Shown piece after piece: positions 6,234 to 9,527 of a DNA stretch of 9,527 bases. The stretch is from Bacteroidota bacterium. GTDB taxonomy: Bacteria; Bacteroidota; Bacteroidia; Bacteroidales; JAAYUG01. The stretch is taken from assembly GCA_021812865.1 (NCBI GenBank), contig JAKAMP010000067.1:1-9527 (forward strand), given 5' to 3'. The first letter of the stretch is position 1, and each line of letters opens with the position of its first letter. The position numbers and the translations under genes are program-made. The notes beneath the pieces were generated by a model. It saw nothing but the letters and a program-made list of their open reading frames with translations. It made no database searches and was not told where the DNA came from.

Positions 6234-7661
6234 ATGGACAAACTGAGTGTAGCAGAAATCGAGATGATCGGCCGGGATGTGCGGAGGGAGGACATTACTT
6301 TTTCCCACCTGCTGGAAGACCTGATCGATCATGTATGCTGCGACGTGGAGTATGAGATGGAGCAGGGGCATTCATTCCAGGATGCCTACCGGAAGGTGAA
6401 GGAGAAGATAGGGCTTCACGGGCTGCAGAACATACAGGCCGACACCTTATACCTTGTTGACGCTAAATACCGCAATATGAAAAAAACGATGATGATTACG
6501 GGCATAACCGGGACCATTCTGCTTGGTTTTGCGGCCCTGTTCAAGATTCAGCACTGGCCGGGGGCAGGCATTATGATGACCCTGGGTGCGTTCATTCTGG
6601 CCTTTGTTTTTCTGCCTTCGTCCCTTTCGGTGCTTTACCGGGAATCGAAGAGCGGAAAGAGGCTGATCCTCTTTATTACGGCCTTCCTGGCGGCTTTCTT
6701 TTTTATACTGGGAGTGCTGTTCAAGATCCAGCATTGGCCAGGTGCAAACATTATGATTATGGTATCCGTGCTGTTTGCCGCCTTGTTCCTTCCTTTACTA
6801 CTGGCCAAAAAACTGGGAGAAACGCAGGAACCCGGCAAGAAACCGGTGTACGTACTTGGATTCCTGGCGGCATACCTTTACCTGGCAGGGGTAATGTTCA
6901 AGTTTAATCACTGGCCCGCGGCCGGAATCCTTTATTTAACAGGGTCTATCCTGTTCATCGGGATGGCTTTTCCCTGGTATGCCTGGCTTACGTGGAGGAA
7001 CAGTGAATATGTCCACTCCACCTTCCTGTTCCTGGTGCCCGTGATCATCTGGGTGATGCTGAGCAGCGGGCTCATCAACCTGAGGCTGTCATATAACTAT
7101 ATGGAAGGCTATGGCCGTGAATTCAACCGGCAGGAAGCCCTGCTGAAGTATTTGTCGGATCAGCAAAAAAACGTGACTTTGCCGGCTGGGGCCGATACCA
7201 CCCTTCGTGTGCGCATGGACTCCCTGCACCGGCAGTGCCTGTCCGTGGTGGAGCAGGTGCAGCAGATCAAGGAGAGCCTGGCAAAACAGTTCGCACCGGA
7301 GTCGCGGTCTGAGGCAGACCGAATGCAGGAAGCCATGAACAATGCCACCTTCTTCCAGATCGACGCTACAGCCCTTTCGAGCATGTCGCCGGGCCGCAAG
7401 CAACTGGAAGCCAGTGTTGCAGACCTTGGCGCCAAAGCCGGAATACTGTTCCCTGGCGATCCCGCACTGGTGGCGCGCGTAAAGCAGCTTATTTCTCCCG
7501 CAGTGTATTTGCCCGGGCAGGGTAATAGCTCCCTTATCACTGCAGGAAGCAGCATCAACAAGCTTACCCTGCTGCAGAACGCCGTGCTGCTTGCCGACAG
7601 GGAAATGATGCTCGCAATGGCAGGCAACCCATCTCAACCCTCTAAAACCCAGGTAAAATGA
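6234..7661 (+). CDS. Polytopic membrane protein: PadR-linked N-terminal domain, three GldL-like FKIQHWPGA modules, GldM-like C-terminal region
   Basis: A 475-residue protein with no firm named family. Residues 1-75 are a cytoplasmic helical domain (HLLEDLIDHVCCDVEYEME, then GHSFQDAYRKVKEKIG) like the HAAS/DUF1700 or permease-prefix domains encoded beside PadR genes. Then come three transmembrane modules at about 60-residue spacing. Their loops read FKIQHWPGA (103-111), FKIQHWPGA (163-171) and a degenerate FKFNHWPAA (222-230), each followed 20-21 residues after the His by Leu-Pro or Phe-Pro. This Lys-x-x-His-Trp-Pro-Gly-Ala loop is typical of GldL of the gliding/type IX secretion motor, but the GldL glutamate of the second helix is absent. 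A seventh hydrophobic helix (263-282) is followed by about 190 mostly helical residues, probably periplasmic, ending in NKLTLLQNAVLLADREMM, reminiscent of the end of the first GldM periplasmic domain. It overlaps the next gene by ATGA. Function unknown. Confidence 0.85.
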   Translation: MDKLSVAEIEMIGRDVRREDITFSHLLEDLIDHVCCDVEYEMEQGHSFQDAYRKVKEKIGLHGLQNIQADTLYLVDAKYRNMKKTMMITGITGTILLGFAALFKIQHWPGAGIMMTLGAFILAFVFLPSSLSVLYRESKSGKRLILFITAFLAAFFFILGVLFKIQHWPGANIMIMVSVLFAALFLPLLLAKKLGETQEPGKKPVYVLGFLAAYLYLAGVMFKFNHWPAAGILYLTGSILFIGMAFPWYAWLTWRNSEYVHSTFLFLVPVIIWVMLSSGLINLRLSYNYMEGYGREFNRQEALLKYLSDQQKNVTLPAGADTTLRVRMDSLHRQCLSVVEQVQQIKESLAKQFAPESRSEADRMQEAMNNATFFQIDATALSSMSPGRKQLEASVADLGAKAGILFPGDPALVARVKQLISPAVYLPGQGNSSLITAGSSINKLTLLQNAVLLADREMMLAMAGNPSQPSKTQVK

Positions 7662-8605
7662 AAAAGTTCTCGTATAGTTCCGGTATCGTTACGGTACTAC
7701 TGGCGCTTCTGGGTGTGAATTTCAAGATTCAGCACTGGCCGGGGGCCGGCATCATGCTTACCCTGGGCATCTTTTGCCTGGTGTTTGTATTTCTTCCTGC
7801 CGCACTGGTGAACAACTACAAACGCGAGGGCAACCGCAGGAACCTGGCCCTGTATATCGTTTCCTACCTTACCATTCTGGTGGTGACGGTGGGAGCCCTG
7901 TTCAAGATCCAGCACTGGCCCGGGGCCGGCATACTCATCGTTATTGGGCTTCCCTTTCCCTTCCTGGTCTTTCTTCCGGTATACCTGTATGTGACTTCGC
8001 GCATAGAGCATTTCGAACTAAACAAAACCGTGTTCGTGCTCCTCGCCCTGGCCTATGTGTCCGTTTTCTCGGCTCTGCTGGCCATCAACGTTTCCAAATT
8101 CATACTCGACGATACGCTGTCCCTTGCCTCGGTGCATGAGCAGATGAGTGCACCCCTGGGCGAATCGGTCAGTGCCATGAAGGATATCCCGGTGAAAGTG
8201 AAATCGGATGCCAATGAGTTATTGGCCCAGATTGATCGTTGCAGGATGCTGATGTACGCTGCTACGCACACGCCTGCCGAAGAAATGAAAAACGGGGTGC
8301 AGTATATCGGCATGCGCGATGCACAGAATATTGCCGTGGAAGCCCTCATGGGAGGGGAAGGCATTTCGCCTGCACAGCAGCTGAAGGAAGATATGGAAAA
8401 GTTCAAGGCCAGCCTGTCTGCTTCCAATCCGTCCCCTGCTTTTCATTCACTCGCCAACACCCTGCTCGATACCTCCGGAAAAGATTCCCAGGGAGAAGAG
8501 ATAGGCTGGGACGTGCTCACCTTTGGCGGACGTCATGTAAGCTGGGTAATGAATTACCTCGAAGGACTGGAAAACAGTGTTTATATGCTGGAAATGGCGA
8601 GATAG
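7658..8605 (+). CDS. Paralogous membrane protein: two GldL-like FKIQHWPGA modules plus GldM-like helix and domain
   Basis: A 315-residue inner-membrane protein of unknown function, clearly a paralogue of the preceding product but without its N-terminal cytoplasmic domain. Two modules carry FKIQHWPGA at 22-30 and 82-90, exactly 60 residues apart, each followed 21 residues after the His by FLP (45-47 and 105-107). Five hydrophobic helices are predicted by eye (about 8-24, 31-50, 64-85, 91-112, 123-143). The last reads ALLAINVSKFILDD (139-152), strikingly like ALLALNVS-type ends of the single GldM helix. The remaining 165 residues are helical and probably periplasmic, ending in VSWVMNYLEGLENSVYMLEM. 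Its start overlaps the preceding stop by ATGA, preceded by AGG, so translation is coupled and the two products probably form a complex. No Glu is found where GldL has its essential one. Confidence 0.85.
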   Translation: MKKFSYSSGIVTVLLALLGVNFKIQHWPGAGIMLTLGIFCLVFVFLPAALVNNYKREGNRRNLALYIVSYLTILVVTVGALFKIQHWPGAGILIVIGLPFPFLVFLPVYLYVTSRIEHFELNKTVFVLLALAYVSVFSALLAINVSKFILDDTLSLASVHEQMSAPLGESVSAMKDIPVKVKSDANELLAQIDRCRMLMYAATHTPAEEMKNGVQYIGMRDAQNIAVEALMGGEGISPAQQLKEDMEKFKASLSASNPSPAFHSLANTLLDTSGKDSQGEEIGWDVLTFGGRHVSWVMNYLEGLENSVYMLEMAR

Positions 8606-8607
8606 AA

Positions 8608-8733
8608 TGGGTAGGGTTGAAGGTTTGGGGTTTGAAGTTTCGGGTTTGAGATTGTTTGATGTCTGACATCTGATTGTCTGATGTCTGCACGTTCCGTAGC
8701 GCAGTGGAGACGGGTCTGATGTCTGAAGTCTGG
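8608..8733. repeat. Intergenic repeat region: GGGTTT-like tract and TGATGTCTG repeats
   Basis: Directly after the second membrane-protein gene is a tract of GGTTTGGGGTTTGAAG- and TTTCGGGTTTGAG-like units. Then TGATGTCTG occurs at 8657-8665, 8679-8687 and 8717-8725, with the short palindrome GATGTC-T-GACATC within the first. Between the second and third copies lies CGTTCCGTAGCGCAGTGG. The first half resembles 5796-5830. It probably belongs to a dispersed repeat class. The rest of the spacer to 8852 shows no gene, only a weak hairpin at 8803-8816. Confidence 0.65.
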
Positions 8734-8852
8734 TAAGTCTCAACCATGAGTAAAGCTGAGCCTGGTATAGTGTCGCGCGATTGGGATACTGAGTGGGTTT
8801 TTAAAGGGATGCCTTTTTATCTGATCGGACGGTTCATACACTCCGGAATTCA

Positions 8853-9527
8853 TTACTTTTCTGCAAGCCATTCGGTCGCATTCCGGGGATGGATCACACG
8901 ATAAGGTGCTTCCGGGTAGCTTTTCTGCCAGGCGGCAGGCACCTTCACCTTACCGGCAGACCATTTCATTTCAAAAGCAGATATCCGGCCGTTCCGTTCT
9001 TCCACCAGGTCGATTTCCTGCCCGTCGTATGTTCTCCAGAAATACAGGTTGGCATATGAACGGTTGTACTCAAGCTGTTTGATTCGTTCTGCGATCATGA
9101 AATTTTCCCATAGCTGCCCCATATCATTCCGGAGGGAAGTGTCTTCAAAATGACTGATTACGGCATTTCTTATGCCATTGTCATAATAATACCATTTTGG
9201 GGATTTTGATACTTCCTTTCTCTGGTTTTTGCTGAAACCTTCGAGTTTATAAAGGATGAAGCATTTCGAAAGCAGATTGAGGTATTTCTCCACAGTATTT
9301 TTACTCAGGGACAATTGTTTCCCAAGTTCATTGTACGAAACCTGTGAACCAAGCTGATAAGCGATCAGCCTGAGAAGATTGAATATTTTGTTTGAATTCC
9401 TGATGTTTTCAAATTGAAGAATGTCTTTCAGCAGGTATGAATTGCGAATCTCCATAAGGTATTCTCTTTTCTGTTGCAAGTCGGGGATATGATAAAGCTC
9501 AGGATAGCTTCCATACACCAGCCTGGT
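8853..9527 (-). CDS. AAA ATPase/DUF4143 family protein, C-terminal part (5' end outside window)
   Basis: The visible 224 codons are the C-terminal part of a family of roughly 380-400 residues: an N-terminal AAA_14 P-loop ATPase domain (beyond the right edge) and a C-terminal DUF4143 domain. The fragment opens with RLVYGSYPELYHI, the usual junction after the ATPase, then REYLMEIRNSYLLKDIL. A winged-helix-like segment follows (YNELGKQLSLSKNTVEKYLNLL). The DUF4143 end carries WYYYDNGIRNAVI, LWENFMIAERIK and the restriction-endonuclease-like pattern GQEIDLVEE...AFEMKWS. These proteins are common, often multicopy and laterally spread in Bacteroidota, and no cellular role is established. The frame is open through the right edge with no break, so it looks intact. 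The apparent GTG at 9516-9518 is internal, not the start. Confidence 0.87.
   Translation of the reverse strand, partial: TRLVYGSYPELYHIPDLQQKREYLMEIRNSYLLKDILQFENIRNSNKIFNLLRLIAYQLGSQVSYNELGKQLSLSKNTVEKYLNLLSKCFILYKLEGFSKNQRKEVSKSPKWYYYDNGIRNAVISHFEDTSLRNDMGQLWENFMIAERIKQLEYNRSYANLYFWRTYDGQEIDLVEERNGRISAFEMKWSAGKVKVPAAWQKSYPEAPYRVIHPRNATEWLAEK

Noticed and set aside
7089..7637. Long minus-strand open frames (up to 182 codons) in the 3' half of the first membrane-protein gene
   Set aside because: Cys/His/Gln-rich translation without motifs, antisense to a gene in a translationally coupled operon.
8447..8747. Minus-strand frames of 76-98 codons across the 3' end of the second membrane-protein gene and the repeat region
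   Set aside because: The translations consist of repeat-derived strings (SDIRP, QTSD, KPQT) from the low-complexity DNA.
8803..8818. Hairpin AAAGG-GATG-CCTTT with a following TT as terminator of the membrane-protein operon
   Set aside because: Only five pairs, two of them G-C, and about 200 bases after the stop codon; too weak to call.

Overview
The window looks like a chromosomal segment of a Bacteroidota bacterium, probably Bacteroidales/Marinilabiliales-like; this is inferred from content, not from a database search. The pointers are -7 promoter elements matching the Bacteroidota consensus TAnnTTTG, few Shine-Dalgarno sequences, a LytS/LytTR two-component pair, an isopropylmalate-synthase-like enzyme of a type I associate with this phylum, membrane proteins carrying the GldL-type motif FKIQHWPGA, and low-complexity intergenic repeats of the kind (GGGTTT-, CCAATCA-, GTCTGATGTCTG-like) common there. 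Coding GC is moderate; the intergenic regions are AT-rich.

Left part (1-2641), all on the minus strand: the N-terminal 364 codons of an alpha-isopropylmalate/homocitrate-synthase-family enzyme running off the left edge; a gap of about 400 bases with a probable terminator for the next operon; then a tight two-gene operon read right to left, a DUF985 cupin followed 10 bases later by a DUF4287-like/SRPBCC protein.

Centre (2642-5671), plus strand: an intergenic region with two divergent promoter candidates and a perfect 12-bp inverted repeat, then a cell-envelope signalling operon: a LiaF-like membrane protein overlapping a LytS-type sensor histidine kinase, then a LytTR response regulator, closed by a strong intrinsic terminator. 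The presumed logic is that the LiaF-like protein modulates the kinase, which phosphorylates Asp53 of the regulator.

Right-centre (5672-8605), plus strand: an AT-rich, repeat-bearing leader and a three-gene, translationally coupled operon: a PadR repressor and two paralogous polytopic membrane proteins. Together these carry five copies of a roughly 60-residue transmembrane module built on FKIQHWPGA, the signature otherwise known from the gliding/type IX secretion motor subunit GldL. Both end in a GldM-like transmembrane helix and a helical, probably periplasmic, domain; the first also begins with an alpha-helical domain like those of PadR-linked (HAAS/DUF1700, permease-prefix) proteins. The glutamate essential in GldL is missing and a conserved Leu-Pro sits near its place. 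This is the least described part of the window.

Right edge (8606-9527): a repeat-rich spacer and, on the minus strand, the C-terminal part of an AAA ATPase/DUF4143 protein cut by the window end.
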